From the NCBI GenBank assembly GCA_964582715.1, contig CAZOSM010000004.1, positions 62,001 through 126,000 on the forward strand: a stretch of 64,000 nt of DNA. The letters run 5' to 3'. The DNA comes from MFZZ01 sp964582715 (GTDB taxonomy: Bacteria > Patescibacteriota > Microgenomatia > UBA1406 > GWC2-37-13). This document shows, in pieces, positions 25,823-34,666 of the stretch (within the stretch, counting starts at the first letter, position 1; every line of letters begins with the position of its first letter). The notes below the pieces were generated by a model that was not told where the DNA came from, did no database searches, and saw only the letters and a list, made by a program, of their open reading frames with translations. Position numbers and translations under genes: made by a program.

Positions 25823-26346
25823 GCTTCTGGAACAACACGAGTTTGATATGACCTCAATAGTTGTTTAATAGAGTCAAAAGCTATCTTTCTAAAATCAATA
25901 TCTTTTGGTTTTACAAACTTCACTTCTGCAACATCATCTCCTATGTTGATCTGAGTATCTGTATGTAGTTTAGCTGTAAACACAGAACAAATAGTGTGGT
26001 AATTGAGTCCTTTATACTCATATCTATCGGGAACAGAGGTCAGATACTGTATATGTTCTAAAGAAATTCCTAACTCTTCTTTTATCTCGCGAACGACAGA
26101 TTCTTCAATTGATTCATTAATATCAACAAAGCCACCTGGTAAGTCCCAAAAGCCTTTTTGCGGATCGTATTTTCGCTTCACGAGGAGCACTTCACCTTTT
26201 TCATTTGTAATAATTACTGTATTACAGGCTTTTGGATTTATATAGTAATGCAAATCACAGTTGGTACAGACAAGTAAATTTGCTTCTTTTAACTCCATTT
26301 TCCCACTACACTTTGGACAAAAAGAAAAATCGTGTTCAGCTATCAT
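25819..26346 (-). CDS. Nudix hydrolase with N-terminal zinc ribbon
   Basis: The 175-aa protein starts with a zinc ribbon (CPKC at 10-13, CTNC at 27-30) and continues with a Nudix domain. The Nudix box reads GGFVDINESIEESVVREI followed by KEELGI, with the metal-binding Glu residues in place. This is the NudC/ADP-ribose-type layout; the exact nucleotide is unclear. The ATG used lies 6 nt after a TATAAT box. Its stop overlaps that of the GldG-like gene. Confidence 0.9.
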   Translation of the reverse strand: MIAEHDFSFCPKCSGKMELKEANLLVCTNCDLHYYINPKACNTVIITNEKGEVLLVKRKYDPQKGFWDLPGGFVDINESIEESVVREIKEELGISLEHIQYLTSVPDRYEYKGLNYHTICSVFTAKLHTDTQINIGDDVAEVKFVKPKDIDFRKIAFDSIKQLLRSYQTRVVPEA

Positions 26347-26352
26347 GGCTCC

Positions 26353-26358
26353 ATTATA
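26353..26358 (-). promoter_or_regulatory. -10 box of the Nudix gene
   Basis: TATAAT on the minus strand ends 6 nt before the Nudix ATG; it is part of a 69-nt divergent promoter region shared with gltX. Confidence 0.6.
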
Positions 26359-26402
26359 AACCACGTATGTTGAATTGAAATGAAGATTTGAGAAGAACTT
26401 TG

Positions 26403-26408
26403 TATAAT
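26403..26408 (+). promoter_or_regulatory. -10 box of gltX
   Basis: TATAAT ends 7 nt before the gltX ATG, with no Shine-Dalgarno sequence; a leaderless transcript is expected. Confidence 0.6.
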
Positions 26409-26415
26409 AGAGCAC

Positions 26416-27810
26416 ATGATAAGAACACGTATCGCTCCATCTCCAACAGGGCAGGATATACATATTGGTAATTTATACACTGCGTATATTAACTGGGTAT
26501 TTGCCAGAAAGCACAAAGGTAAATTTATTATTCGTATCGAAGATACTGATCGTACCCGCTATGTAGAAGGAGCAGAACAAAAGATTTTAGATTCATTTAA
26601 AGCATATGGTTTAGACTATGACGAAAGCGTAGATAAAAAAGGTCCCTTTACGCCATATCGCCAGTCAGAGCGACTGGATATTTACAAAAAACATGCAGAG
26701 GAGCTTATTGATAAAGGAAAAGCATATTATTGTATCTGTACTAAAGAGCGATTAGACGAAGTACGAAAAGGCATGATTGCAGAAAAGAAAGTTCCTAAAT
26801 ATGATAAACATTGCCTATCGCGACAAGAGGAAGTAAAGAAGGAAATAGAAAAAGGTACAGCATATGTGATTCGTTTAAATGTGCCAGAAGATTATGAAGT
26901 AGTATTCCAGGACTTAATTCGTGGTGAAATTAAAATCAATACCAATAATATTGATGACCAGGTTCTTATGAAGTCTGATGGCTTCCCTACATATCATCTG
27001 GCTGTTGTAATAGATGATCATCTTATGGAAATCTCACATGTTATACGAGCAGAGGAATGGATCTCTTCCACCCCAAAGCACATTTTATTGTATGAGTCAT
27101 TTGAGTGGGAACTACCGATCTTTGCTCATTTACCTATTCTGAGAAACCCCGATAAAACCAAGTTATCTAAACGTAAAAACCCGGTTTGGGCATCATGGTA
27201 TCTGGAGCAGGGGTATTTACCAGAAGCAATACTTAATTACTTGGCTCTTATGGGATGGTCTCACCCAGAAGAAAAAGAGATTTTTGATAAAGATGAATTT
27301 ATTAAAGTCTTTACCTTGGAGAGAATTTCTCCAGTTGGCCCAGCTTTTGATCCTCGCAAACTAGAATGGATGAATGGACAATATATTATGAAGCTTTCCG
27401 ATGAAGAGCTTACTGAAAAGCTTATGTCTTTTTATAAAGAGAAAAAGTTGAGTGAATCTTTTGTTAGTAAAACGGTTCCACTTATTAAAGAACGAATTAA
27501 AACACTTGCTGATTATTATCCACTTATTTCATTTTTACTCAATCGACCTAAAGAGTACGAAGTAGATCTTTCTGAATCAAAGGAGTTCCTTTCACAGGTG
27601 GTAACTAGGATGGAAGCTATTTCTGAATGGAAGGCAGAGACTATCGGTGCAGAGATGATAGCTCTGGCCAAAGAACTTGGTATTCCAAACAGTAAATTTT
27701 TTATGGCTCTCCGCGTTGCAATTTCTGGAAAGAAAATTACTCCACCACTCAATGAATCGATAGAGTTGCTGGGTAAAGAAGAATCTATCGCAAGGCTGCA
27801 AGCAGTTTAA
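26416..27810 (+). CDS. gltX: Glutamyl-tRNA synthetase
   Basis: The 464-aa class I synthetase has the HIGH-type motif HIGN (16-19) within APSPTGQDIHIGNL and the KMSKS-type motif KLSKR (249-253). It charges tRNA-Glu. No glutaminyl-tRNA synthetase is seen here, and a tRNA-Gln gene is at 36.1 kb, so it may also misacylate tRNA-Gln for amidation by GatCAB, as in most bacteria (inference). The stop overlaps the convergent phosphatase stop by 4 nt (TTAA). Confidence 0.97.
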   Translation: MIRTRIAPSPTGQDIHIGNLYTAYINWVFARKHKGKFIIRIEDTDRTRYVEGAEQKILDSFKAYGLDYDESVDKKGPFTPYRQSERLDIYKKHAEELIDKGKAYYCICTKERLDEVRKGMIAEKKVPKYDKHCLSRQEEVKKEIEKGTAYVIRLNVPEDYEVVFQDLIRGEIKINTNNIDDQVLMKSDGFPTYHLAVVIDDHLMEISHVIRAEEWISSTPKHILLYESFEWELPIFAHLPILRNPDKTKLSKRKNPVWASWYLEQGYLPEAILNYLALMGWSHPEEKEIFDKDEFIKVFTLERISPVGPAFDPRKLEWMNGQYIMKLSDEELTEKLMSFYKEKKLSESFVSKTVPLIKERIKTLADYYPLISFLLNRPKEYEVDLSESKEFLSQVVTRMEAISEWKAETIGAEMIALAKELGIPNSKFFMALRVAISGKKITPPLNESIELLGKEESIARLQAV

Positions 27811-28340
27811 GAAGTAATTAGTGCCTTTTCTAACTCTTTCAAGCGTTCCATTTGAGGTTTGGTTGGTTTAATAAATGGTCGTATCTGTTTAACGAGCATA
27901 AATGCATCTTCAAGGAGCATGCCTGTACTGATAAGATAGGCTATGGCCATAGTCGGTCCGCGTCCTTCACCCCAATGACAATGCACATATACTTTGCCTC
28001 CTTTACCTATTTCCTGTTGAATAAATGCTATTCCAGTTTTTAGATCTTCTAAAGAAGGTGCATGTAAATCTTTAGTGGGGAGGTGCAAGTGATGTATTTC
28101 TTCCATACCTTTTTGATTTTTTATACTATGTTCTCTCATATTTACAATTCCTGTTATACCAATCCTTTTTAAAGTGTTAATTCCTCGTCTATAATACTGC
28201 CCTCCTAAATAGAGATGTGGAGTAATTTCACTTCTTTTCATTGTTGGAGCACCTGTTAACCTCCTCAAACTGTGATCCCAAAGACGAATGAGAGCAATAT
28301 AACAATATGTAATGACACTTTTAATTTTTGTTAACAACAT
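27807..28340 (-). CDS. Dual-specificity-type protein phosphatase
   Basis: The 177-aa protein has the cysteine phosphatase P-loop C121-x5-R127 in VHCHWGEGRGPT and a likely general acid D91 in PTKDLHAP. The layout (LYLGGQYYRRG ... NMREHS) matches dual-specificity / PTPMT1-like phosphatases, which in bacteria may act on lipids or proteins. It starts 1 nt after the lipid kinase stop, so the two are an operon; a phospholipid substrate is therefore attractive (inference). Confidence 0.87.
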   Translation of the reverse strand: MLLTKIKSVITYCYIALIRLWDHSLRRLTGAPTMKRSEITPHLYLGGQYYRRGINTLKRIGITGIVNMREHSIKNQKGMEEIHHLHLPTKDLHAPSLEDLKTGIAFIQQEIGKGGKVYVHCHWGEGRGPTMAIAYLISTGMLLEDAFMLVKQIRPFIKPTKPQMERLKELEKALITS

Positions 28341-28341
28341 A

Positions 28342-29220
28342 CTAAGTCTGTGGTATAAGAACTTTTAGTGCTTGAGGTAATATGTGTGCCGTAAATGTTT
28401 GTGGCTTAAAAGATGTATCATCAAATATTGCAGATTGATTAGGAGTAATGGTCACATTAATGTGTTTCCCCTGGTAATGAATTAAGGGAGAAGTGGATTT
28501 GTCTATGATTGCTTCCTTAAGAACTGATGTGATATATCCCAAGTCAGACATCTTCAGAATAAAAATATCAAATAAGCCATCATCTATAGTAATTGTTGGT
28601 AAGAAAGAAAAACCAGCAAAGCCAAGATTGCCAGAGTTTGCAATAATAAGTGAGATGCCTTGTTCTTCGATGTGTTTTCCATCTATTGTAAGTGAATATG
28701 TAACTTTGGGAGAGTTTTGTAATTCCTGAATCATACTAACACCATAGGCAATCTGACCAACAGTTTGTTTTAGATTTTGATTTGCATTGAGGATCATATC
28801 GGCCAAAGGTCCAGTACTAATTCTGAGCATAAATGGAATATTGTTTGCTACTCCAACATCAACTTTTTTTAATATAGTTTCAGAGCTCGTAATGGCTTTA
28901 ACTGCCCCTTCCATATTTTCTGGAATTTGTAACTCTTTTGCTAAGATATTGGCAGTTCCCCCAGGCAGAATAATGAGTGGAATATTCTTATTATACAGAT
29001 GGCCAGCAATACTAGTTACAGTGCCGTCACCACCATATACAGCAATGCGTTTGTATGTATCTATAGAAGGATCGTTAAAGATAGTCTGTATATCTTTTGG
29101 TTTGGTTAGTACTTTAATATCAATTGGACTATGAGCAAGGTCAATATGCTGTTGTAAAAAATGTAGTATCGAGAAATTTTGTCCTGCTGCCGGGTTAATA
29201 AGAATTAAAGTTTTTTCCAT
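28342..29220 (-). CDS. Diacylglycerol kinase family lipid kinase
   Basis: The 292-aa protein has the catalytic GGDGT motif (63-67), the N-terminal LILINPAAG and the PGGTAN loop of the DagK/YegS/LCB5 family. It should phosphorylate a lipid alcohol such as diacylglycerol with ATP at the membrane face. It leads a two-gene operon with the cysteine phosphatase. The exact lipid cannot be told from sequence. Confidence 0.9.
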   Translation of the reverse strand: MEKTLILINPAAGQNFSILHFLQQHIDLAHSPIDIKVLTKPKDIQTIFNDPSIDTYKRIAVYGGDGTVTSIAGHLYNKNIPLIILPGGTANILAKELQIPENMEGAVKAITSSETILKKVDVGVANNIPFMLRISTGPLADMILNANQNLKQTVGQIAYGVSMIQELQNSPKVTYSLTIDGKHIEEQGISLIIANSGNLGFAGFSFLPTITIDDGLFDIFILKMSDLGYITSVLKEAIIDKSTSPLIHYQGKHINVTITPNQSAIFDDTSFKPQTFTAHILPQALKVLIPQT

Positions 29221-29265
29221 TTATGCTGCACTTATGGTAAAGAAAAAAGATGAAGATTGTGTAAA

Positions 29266-29970
29266 TCATTTTTTCCCAGTTATAAGTTTCTTTCGTGTTT
29301 CACGTACCGCAATCTTTGGAAGTGAGCTTGCATACTGATCAAGAAATCTACTTACTTCCTCACGATTTTGCTTAGTCATCTCTCGTAAAAGCCAGGAAAT
29401 GGCTTTAGTAATGAGAACTTCTTTTTCTGACTTTAAAAGGTTAATATGCGTAAAGGCAGTTTGTACTAATCGTTTATCTCTGGAGTTTCTTAGAGGTTTA
29501 ACAAGAAGCACCAAACTTGCTCTTCTTTTATGAATATTTTTATTTTGCACTAATGTGGAAAATAAAGTATTCCAAGTATCCCAATCTGCCAGGAAAAAAG
29601 TACTATCAAAAGAAGACTGGCACAACGAATCAACTTCTGCCCATCCTTCTACCTGTTCAAGCCAATGATCAAGATGTGAAGGTTGTATCTGTTTTAGATA
29701 TTTAGGATATCGGGCGAGTAAAGCTGGCCCTAACACTTTTTCTTCAAACGATGAGCCTTTATACAATGAATCAATGACTTCAATAAGTTCTTTAAATGAT
29801 ATTGAAGGATGCGTTTTTTTAAATTCTGAAGATACAGTCTTAATTTGTGCTGAGGTTAACCCCAGAAATGGGTGTGTTGTACCCAGATATTTTTGGATAT
29901 CAAAGAACCCAATCTTTTTTTTATCCAGGCTGTGTATTTTAGTAAGAATTTCCTTATGAAGTGAATTCAT
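29266..29970 (-). CDS. DNA alkylation repair protein, AlkD-like
   Basis: The 234-aa all-helical protein matches the HEAT-repeat AlkD family: FLGLTSAQIKTVSSEF, then EKVLGPALLARYPKYL, VDSLCQSSFD and RRASLVLLVKPLR, and ISWLLREMTKQN near the end. AlkD glycosylases remove bulky or cationic alkylated purines. A TATAAT box ends 6 nt before the ATG. Confidence 0.87.
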   Translation of the reverse strand: MNSLHKEILTKIHSLDKKKIGFFDIQKYLGTTHPFLGLTSAQIKTVSSEFKKTHPSISFKELIEVIDSLYKGSSFEEKVLGPALLARYPKYLKQIQPSHLDHWLEQVEGWAEVDSLCQSSFDSTFFLADWDTWNTLFSTLVQNKNIHKRRASLVLLVKPLRNSRDKRLVQTAFTHINLLKSEKEVLITKAISWLLREMTKQNREEVSRFLDQYASSLPKIAVRETRKKLITGKK

Positions 29971-29976
29971 GCCCTT

Positions 29977-29982
29977 ATTATA
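29977..29982 (-). promoter_or_regulatory. -10 box of the AlkD-like gene
   Basis: TATAAT on the minus strand ends 6 nt before the ATG at 29970; no Shine-Dalgarno sequence is present. Confidence 0.55.
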
Positions 29983-30000
29983 ATTGGCCTTTGTGTCAAA

Positions 30001-30360
30001 TTAGTTCGTAAGTTGTTTTTCTACCCTAGTGAGCAGATCATCTATATCAAAAGGTTTTGGAATAAAATCATCAGCACCTGATTCTTTAATGGTTTCTTTA
30101 GCTTTGGGATGAGCAGAAACAAGTATTACCGGAATGTTTTTTGTACCCATTTCTGATTTTAGTTTTTTACATAGTACACGGCCATCGCTACCGGAAAGAA
30201 GTATATCCAGAATAATAACGTCTGGTTGAAATGAACTGACTTCCTTAAATAGTTCTTCCCCTCTCGGATTTGTTTTGGTTTCAAAGCCTTCCATTTGGAG
30301 TGTGAGTTGTAAGACTTCTAAAATATCAGGGTCATCATCAATTATGAGAATTTTAGCCAT
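30001..30360 (-). CDS. Stand-alone receiver-domain response regulator
   Basis: The 119-aa protein is a single CheY-like receiver. Acidic pocket D8-D10, phospho-acceptor D52 (IILDILLSG), switch residue S82 and K102 (PKPF) are present. There is no output domain, so it works by protein contacts. It lies 43 nt downstream of the receiver-PAS kinase on the same strand and is the only free receiver among four kinases in the window. A TACAAT box ends 8 nt before its ATG, giving it a possible promoter of its own. Confidence 0.93.
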   Translation of the reverse strand: MAKILIIDDDPDILEVLQLTLQMEGFETKTNPRGEELFKEVSSFQPDVIILDILLSGSDGRVLCKKLKSEMGTKNIPVILVSAHPKAKETIKESGADDFIPKPFDIDDLLTRVEKQLTN

Positions 30361-30403
30361 ACTGGTCTATTGTAACTATCAATTGTAAAGATTCTGCAAT
30401 AAA

Positions 30404-31855
30404 TTATTGTATAGGTAATGAAAAAGAAAAGGTTGAACCTTTTCCTTTGGTGCTATCTACCCACATCTTACCTCCCAAAAGCTTTACTATTTCATGCGAG
30501 ATAAAAAGCCCCATTCCAAGCCCAGGAAAAGTTTGTTCAACCAATTCATTTGCTCTAAAGAAACGTTGGAATAATTTTTTTTGATTTTCTTTATCTATGC
30601 CAATACCAAAGTCTTGGACCGATATGACAAGTTTGTGATCGTCTTCCTTCATGATAATATATATGTTTTTTTCTTTTGATGAGTATTTGATAGCATTGGT
30701 GAGAAGATTAGTAATAACTTGACTTACACGTTCTTTATCTGTGTGGATAAGACGATCTAAAGATTCTTTCAATACTATCATATGTGATGTTGTTTGTTGA
30801 ATTTCTTCTATCGTATCACGGACAATATCTTTCATATTATATTTTTCCTTATTTAATACAAGTCTCCCACCCTGGATTTTAGAAGCATCTAATAGGTCGT
30901 TTACGAGCCTAGCTAGTTTATCTGTCTGATCACCAATTTTTTTAATATATCTTTTATATTGAAAATCATTATTTTTATCTATCATTTGTTCAAGAAGTTG
31001 AATAAAGGCACGTTGGCTGGTAAGAGGAGTTTTCAACTCATGACTTGTGGCGGTTATAAAATCTTCTTTTCTCTGTTCAAGCTCTTTTCGTTCTGTAATA
31101 TCATGAAACTCTAGTACAGCCCCTTTTATTGCATTATGATGAAGCAAAAGAGAGATTGCATATGAGACAGGGAATACATTACCATTTTTTTTTGTAAACC
31201 AGGCTTCACCTTTCATATCCTTTTTTTTGCTGTATGCCATTTTCAAAGGACATTCAGAATTTGCATAGGGACTTCCTGGATAATATTTTTGAATAAAGTT
31301 ATATAAAGGTTTGTTATTAATTTCTTTAAAAGTAAATCCGGTTAGATCTTCTGCTGCCGGGTTCATAAATGTTGTTATACCCTTTTCATCTAGCATGAAA
31401 AGAGAAGAAGCTGCATTGTCTGTTACGATCTTTAATCGTTCTTTCATGCTTTGTAAATCAAGCTCAAATTTTTTTCGTTCAATTGAGTACTGAATCGTAC
31501 GCACAAGCAGTTCTGTATCAAATTTACCCTTAATAAGATAATCCTGAGCACCACTTCTTATTGCCCCCATAGCTAAATTTTCTTCAGATGAAGTAATATA
31601 AATAATTGGCTTAGTAAACTTGATCCTTTTGAGGAGTTCAAATGTAGGTTTATTCCCAGTAAAGAATACATCAGATAATATAACGTCAATATTGTCGTTA
31701 TTCTTGAAAAATTCTATTCCAGTATGTAGATCTGTACAATAATCTATAGAATACATATATTTACCTTCTGATTGTTGGAGCATTGAGATTATGCGTTTTG
31801 CGTCTTTAGGTTGGTCTTCAATCAACAGGACTCGTACAAGTTCTTTTGGATTCAT
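30404..31855 (-). CDS. Receiver-PAS hybrid sensor histidine kinase
   Basis: The 483-aa protein has an N-terminal receiver (about 8-125, phospho-acceptor D62, K109), a PAS domain (about 140-260), HisKA with H272 (SHELKTPLTSQ) and HATPase with NLLTNAIKYS, DFGIGID and GLGMGLFIS. An N-terminal receiver means it may be controlled by another kinase. The ATG MNPKELVRV was preferred over a TTG five codons upstream. The next gene downstream is the single receiver, a likely partner. Confidence 0.92.
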   Translation of the reverse strand: MNPKELVRVLLIEDQPKDAKRIISMLQQSEGKYMYSIDYCTDLHTGIEFFKNNDNIDVILSDVFFTGNKPTFELLKRIKFTKPIIYITSSEENLAMGAIRSGAQDYLIKGKFDTELLVRTIQYSIERKKFELDLQSMKERLKIVTDNAASSLFMLDEKGITTFMNPAAEDLTGFTFKEINNKPLYNFIQKYYPGSPYANSECPLKMAYSKKKDMKGEAWFTKKNGNVFPVSYAISLLLHHNAIKGAVLEFHDITERKELEQRKEDFITATSHELKTPLTSQRAFIQLLEQMIDKNNDFQYKRYIKKIGDQTDKLARLVNDLLDASKIQGGRLVLNKEKYNMKDIVRDTIEEIQQTTSHMIVLKESLDRLIHTDKERVSQVITNLLTNAIKYSSKEKNIYIIMKEDDHKLVISVQDFGIGIDKENQKKLFQRFFRANELVEQTFPGLGMGLFISHEIVKLLGGKMWVDSTKGKGSTFSFSLPIQ

Positions 31856-31966
31856 GGAAAAATAATTCAATATGAGGAATTGATAATATAAATTGAATAT
31901 GACTTCGTGATTTCATTTATAACAAATCAGTGTAAGACTTTAATAAGAATTCGTTATATAGCTCCG

Positions 31967-31995
31967 TTGACAGCACCTGTTTTTCTCAATACAAT
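31967..31995 (+). promoter_or_regulatory. Consensus promoter of the 89-aa membrane protein gene
   Basis: TTGACA (31967-31972) and TACAAT (31990-31995) are separated by exactly 17 nt. The predicted start coincides with the ATG pair at 32001/32004, so the transcript should be leaderless. Confidence 0.8.
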
Positions 31996-32000
31996 CAAAG

Positions 32001-32270
32001 ATGATGGACATTTTACAAGACATTACATCTTTAAAAGAACAAGGCCTACCTGATGATAAAGTAATCGATCTCCTTGTATTGAAGGGGGCAAAAAAAGAAC
32101 AAATTGAAGATCGTTTAAAAGTATATTATTTAAATCTGCATTCAACGGAAGTCTCCTCTAAGCAGGGAAGTCAGGTACCAGTTTTACTTATCGCGATAAG
32201 TATTATACTTCTGCTTATTGCACTCGGACTAGGGTGGGTAATATATTCAAGTAGTCTGCAAATTCTTTAG
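32001..32270 (+). CDS. Small membrane protein with UBA-like helical N-terminus
   Basis: The 89-aa product has a charged helical module (about 1-45: ITSLKEQGLPDDKVIDLLV) and one C-terminal membrane helix (about 62-83). The module has the same layout as the start of the larger gene at 33164: LKxxGxxDxxI, a following helix, then YY and a short linker to a membrane helix. The second ATG may be the true start because the relative begins MDI. No function is known. The stop interlocks with the YdeI-like gene (TTAG). Confidence 0.72.
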   Translation: MMDILQDITSLKEQGLPDDKVIDLLVLKGAKKEQIEDRLKVYYLNLHSTEVSSKQGSQVPVLLIAISIILLLIALGLGWVIYSSSLQIL

Positions 32271-32815
32271 TTTGGATCAAGAAGCTTCCAATTTTTTGAT
32301 ACATAGGGTTCGCTACATAGACTTCGATTAAAACAGCAAGGTCGCCTCATTCCTTTGTTAAGTTTATCAAGCATAACATCTAGATGTTTCTGGCGAGTTT
32401 CTTGAGTCTTAACAGCTCGGATCCATCGAATCCAGTCCCAACGGGCAATAGGAGTAATATCTTTCCAGATCTCTTTTGCTTTAGGTGAAGATTCTAGTGT
32501 TTTTTTAACATCTTCAGGGATTTCTGGTTCAATCCATTCTTTTGTAGGCTCAATGGTAACTTTGACAGTATCTCCTGCTTTTGCGGAAGCTTTCTTTAGT
32601 AATTCTTGATCAGGTTTAAACCAATGGCTTGGTTTCGTATCAGACAGATATCTGCCATCTGGCTCAAGTACAGCTTTAAAAGGAACTCCATTCATTGTGC
32701 CAGCAACCATTGTCATGCCGCGAGAGGGGAGTTTTTCACTTGCACTTTGTGGTAGGTGGAGAATGGTCCAGTCTTTAATTTGTACCAGTTTTGTTTCAAA
32801 TTGAATTGGGGACAT
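32267..32815 (-). CDS. YdeI/OmpD-associated family protein (DUF1905)
   Basis: The 182-aa protein has a DUF1905-type beta domain (about 1-90: VQIKDWTILHLP, VAGTMNGVPFKAVLEPDG) and a helical C-terminal OmdA-like part (IPEDVKKTLESSPKAKEIW, then WIRAVKTQETRQKHLD). Relatives are linked to stress or bacteriocin protection, but the biochemistry is unknown. The C-terminus carries two cysteine-containing stretches (RRPCCFNRSLCSEPY). A TATCAT box ends 7 nt before the ATG. Confidence 0.83.
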   Translation of the reverse strand: MSPIQFETKLVQIKDWTILHLPQSASEKLPSRGMTMVAGTMNGVPFKAVLEPDGRYLSDTKPSHWFKPDQELLKKASAKAGDTVKVTIEPTKEWIEPEIPEDVKKTLESSPKAKEIWKDITPIARWDWIRWIRAVKTQETRQKHLDVMLDKLNKGMRRPCCFNRSLCSEPYVSKNWKLLDPN

Positions 32816-32875
32816 ATAAAGTATGATACCAGATCTGGCTTATTTGTCGAATTTAGATGAAGATGTCTTAAAATG

Positions 32876-32949
32876 GGTGACCGACGGGGATCGAACCCGC
32901 GACAACATGCTCCACAGGCATGTGCTCTACCAACTGAGCTACGGCCACC
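32876..32949 (-). tRNA. tRNA-His (GTG)
   Basis: The minus-strand cloverleaf has anticodon loop CTGTGGA (GTG) and T loop TTCGATC. An extra G at -1 is encoded and pairs with discriminator C73, the identity element for histidyl-tRNA synthetase, giving an eight-pair acceptor stem. CCA is not encoded in full. Confidence 0.97.
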
Positions 32950-32959
32950 AGTGAAGGTA

Positions 32960-32968
32960 ATTATATCA
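32960..32968 (-). promoter_or_regulatory. Extended -10 promoter of tRNA-His
   Basis: TGATATAAT on the minus strand ends 10 nt before the tRNA-His 5' end, the same form as at the other two tRNA genes. Confidence 0.65.
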
Positions 32969-33148
32969 AAAAGAAGCTGCTATTGTAAGCTCACGGTTAA
33001 TCAGATAAATCTTGATTAATGGAAATTAAACCATATCTTTGCAAAAGAAACATGGCGTATTTGGGGTTTATAATGAATAATATCTTCAGTATGGCATATT
33101 TCAAGATGTGGAGCTATTTTACGTTTCCTAAACAATTCTATTTATGAG

Positions 33149-33154
33149 TATAAT
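33149..33154 (+). promoter_or_regulatory. -10 box of the 500-aa membrane protein gene
   Basis: TATAAT ends 9 nt before the ATG at 33164, consistent with a leader of at most a few bases. Confidence 0.5.
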
Positions 33155-33163
33155 GAAATTTAG

Positions 33164-34666
33164 ATGGATATAAATGCTCTTATATCGCAACTAAAGCAGA
33201 ATGGTGAATCGGATGAAATGATTATGGTCCGATTGCAACAACAAGGATATGCTCCTGACCAGATAAAGGCAGGTATTGATATGTATTATCAACATAACTC
33301 AACTTCCATTCAAGTAAAGCCGGATAATTTTAAAAGGATTTTAATTATTGTAGGAGCTCTTTCAATTTTTTTAACTGTAGCTATATTTTTTGTCGTTAAG
33401 ACATTTTATTTGAATTCACAATCGCAAGATGCAGATGCAAAATTCAATGAATCTACAACTTCTAGGCCCTCTCAACAGAACTTGCAAACTGAGACAAATA
33501 CCCCCGATGCAAAAAAACATAGTACGAATAATATAATTGTATATGTAACCACCTCCGAACAAGAAGATACCCTCCATTTTTTTGATTCAACCACTAAAAG
33601 CGAAATTACATCTTTTCAAAAACCATCTTTAAAGGAAGGTGTCACACTTTTATCTACGTGGTCACCCGAGGGAACATATTTACCGATCCTTTTTTTACAA
33701 ACAGTAGGTACTCGTGATTCAACTCTCTATTTGTATAATCATGCATCAAAAAAAATTGCATCCATTTACACTGCAACTGATGCTGAAGCAGAAGTAGGAC
33801 TACGAGATACTGCTTTCCCATATTCTTCAGGGTGGATAGATAATGAAAAATTCTATTTTTCAAAAGATCTAAGAGGAGATAAAAACATCATGAAATATAT
33901 AACAACAAGTGGAGTAATGGGAAGTGAAGAACGAGGAAATGTGACCGGGTTTTTTAATAACCGTTTAAAGTATACCTATGAAGTTTTAGGGACTTCCATA
34001 AAATCTACATTAGAAGTTGATGGAAAAGTACTGCCTATCGCAGAAGGAACATCTATATTTGCTATGCGAAAGGATCTGATATATGGATTACAGCTTGAAC
34101 AAGAAAATGTATTGGAGAAAACTGAAGCATTTATGAAAGCTAATGAAGAGCGATTTAAATCAATGTCTGAACAAGATCAACAGAAAGAAATTCAGGCTTT
34201 TATGTCAAAACCCAGTGGTGCATCTATTCAAATTATTGATGCTAAAACAGGAGCTATTAGTAAAACAATTAATCTAGCAGATGAAAATTGGCAAGTTGTA
34301 TCTGCTCAACTGCATCCAACTAAAGAAACGCTAGTTATTCACCAAAATAATGGGTTATTCCTTTCTACAGAAGACCGATTTCTATTAATAGATATCACGA
34401 CAGGAGAAACAAGAGAGTGGTTTATTCAAAAAAGAGATGCAGGAGAGGATAGAAATGCATTTAATCTTTTACAATTTGGTAAAAGTTTTTTTGTTACTGA
34501 TAATGGTGAATGGCTGGTTCTATATAGACAAATACCTAATACTAATCCTGAGGCAGTATCAATTATTATGAAAAACTTTAATACAAATGAAGAGTTTACC
34601 GTATGTAATGAAAATTGTGATGAATTCCGTGTTTATAATTCGAGCTATCTACAACCCATTTATTAA
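33164..34666 (+). CDS. Membrane-anchored protein with UBA-like N-terminus and beta-propeller-like domain
   Basis: The 500-aa product starts with a cytosolic helical module (about 1-45: LISQLKQNGESDEMIMVRLQ), a membrane helix (about 57-82), a polar linker and a large extracytoplasmic domain. That domain has repeated beta-strand blocks such as DTLHFFDSTTKSEITSF, STLYLYNHASKKIASIY and FLLIDITTGETREWF, each like a blade that ends in a Thr/Lys turn, so a TolB-like propeller is likely. No family was recognised. The N-terminal module is shared with the 89-aa protein at 32.0 kb. Confidence 0.78.
   Translation: MDINALISQLKQNGESDEMIMVRLQQQGYAPDQIKAGIDMYYQHNSTSIQVKPDNFKRILIIVGALSIFLTVAIFFVVKTFYLNSQSQDADAKFNESTTSRPSQQNLQTETNTPDAKKHSTNNIIVYVTTSEQEDTLHFFDSTTKSEITSFQKPSLKEGVTLLSTWSPEGTYLPILFLQTVGTRDSTLYLYNHASKKIASIYTATDAEAEVGLRDTAFPYSSGWIDNEKFYFSKDLRGDKNIMKYITTSGVMGSEERGNVTGFFNNRLKYTYEVLGTSIKSTLEVDGKVLPIAEGTSIFAMRKDLIYGLQLEQENVLEKTEAFMKANEERFKSMSEQDQQKEIQAFMSKPSGASIQIIDAKTGAISKTINLADENWQVVSAQLHPTKETLVIHQNNGLFLSTEDRFLLIDITTGETREWFIQKRDAGEDRNAFNLLQFGKSFFVTDNGEWLVLYRQIPNTNPEAVSIIMKNFNTNEEFTVCNENCDEFRVYNSSYLQPIY

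Noticed and set aside
26347..26463. Longer Nudix protein extending into gltX
   Set aside because: It would overlap the gltX start and cross both -10 boxes; the extra residues are not family-like.
32876..32949. tRNA-His lacking G-1
   Set aside because: Correct alignment of the T arm shows that G-1 is encoded at 32949 and pairs with C73.
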